The position numbers and the translations under genes were made by a program. DNA of 64,000 bases from an uncultured Fidelibacterota bacterium (GTDB lineage: Bacteria; Fidelibacterota; Marinisomatia; Marinisomatales; Marinisomataceae): positions 40,001 through 104,000 of the forward strand of contig CABZMF010000002.1 in the NCBI GenBank assembly GCA_902526795.1, read 5' to 3'. Under the pieces are notes generated by a model, which did no database searches, was not told where the DNA came from, and saw nothing but the letters and a program-made list of their open reading frames with translations. Shown here in pieces: positions 63,967 to 64,000 of the stretch; position 1 is the stretch's first letter; every line of letters starts with the position of its first letter.

Positions 63967-64000
63967 ATGGGTATAATATTAGCATCTAGTTCTCCAAGAC
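63967..64000 (+). CDS. maf: Maf-like nucleotide pyrophosphatase, N-terminal start (partial)
   Basis: Only 11 codons are inside the window. MGIILASSSPR is the nearly invariant N-terminus of Maf/YhdE proteins, which hydrolyse noncanonical or ordinary nucleoside triphosphates and affect septum formation. The gene is divergent from aconitase by 45 bp. The rest lies past the window edge, so the assignment rests on this short motif. Confidence 0.65.
   Translation, partial: MGIILASSSPR

Noticed and set aside
1..64000. CRISPR arrays, tRNA or rRNA genes, insertion sequences
   Set aside because: No regularly spaced repeats, no transposase frames, and no intergenic gap longer than 94 bp in which a structural RNA gene could sit.

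Overview
The window is a very compact, AT-rich bacterial chromosome segment. Almost every base is coding and the largest gap between genes is 94 bp. I found no tRNA, rRNA, insertion sequence, CRISPR array or plasmid or phage replication gene. The gene set indicates a diderm, heterotrophic, probably marine bacterium. It includes LptF/G and LolB-like lipoprotein functions, DsbD, HtrA, a sulfatase, several sodium-coupled solute symporters, a mitochondrial-type aconitase and ATP-dependent PEP carboxykinase. Signal peptides ending in FGQ, the Bacteroidetes-like one-cysteine DksA relative and the streamlined layout suggest the FCB group, most plausibly a Marinimicrobia (SAR406) type organism. That placement is an inference, because no marker-gene phylogeny was run.

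Layout. At 1-5.7 kb is a tightly packed run: the accD end, guaA, a membrane-anchored sulfatase, an acetyltransferase and glmS. At 5.7-8.2 kb is an accessory patch: a small zinc-ribbon protein abutting an HNH endonuclease, then an isoprenylcysteine-methyltransferase-like membrane protein and an EmrE-like SMR transporter. At 8.2-17.1 kb are an LpoA-like TPR/periplasmic-binding protein, pgeF, uppP, a putP-like symporter, holA, an ECF sigma factor with a probable anti-sigma factor, a TPR lipoprotein and a LolB-like lipoprotein. At 17.1-23.6 kb is a surface-glycan block of three glycosyltransferases, a flippase and a YfhO protein. At 23.6-28.1 kb lie yajC, def, fmt, a PASTA protein, a lipoprotein and hflX. 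At 28-31.4 kb are two symporters and an acetyltransferase. At 31.5-45.1 kb lie pyrF, pyrE, a patatin phospholipase, dsbD, htrA, ileS, a dksA-like gene, lspA, rluD, a XerC/D recombinase, pckA and greA. At 45.2-47.1 kb, on the minus strand, are a protein with the helical domain of phage hypermodified-thymine enzymes and an lptF/G permease. At 47.1-51.2 kb are an AGCS symporter, a eukaryotic-type phosphomannomutase, a polyprenyl synthase and a phosphoglucose/phosphomannose isomerase. At 51.1-64 kb, mostly minus strand, are fabF, acpP, fabG, fabD, rpmF, a SPOR protein, ndk, sucD, sucC, pruA, dusB, rpmB (plus), gatB, aconitase and the start of maf (plus).

How the genes fit together. Imported amino acids (proline, glutamate-type and alanine-type symporters) would feed the TCA cycle through PruA, SucCD and aconitase, with PckA leading to gluconeogenesis. 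GlmS, the PMM plus PGI/PMI pair, UppP, the glycosyltransferases and the flippase supply the envelope. The sigma factor, TPR lipoprotein, LolB-like, HtrA, DsbD and LptF/G genes serve envelope biogenesis and quality control.

Points most worth a second look: (1) the minus-strand gene at 45.2-46.0 kb, related to thymine-hypermodification enzymes; (2) the GVHH signature of the isoleucyl-tRNA synthetase, a swapped form of HxGH linked to mupirocin resistance; (3) the zinc-ribbon plus HNH pair; (4) the sulfatase whose signature has Gln where Pro is expected; (5) the eukaryotic-type PMM pathway.
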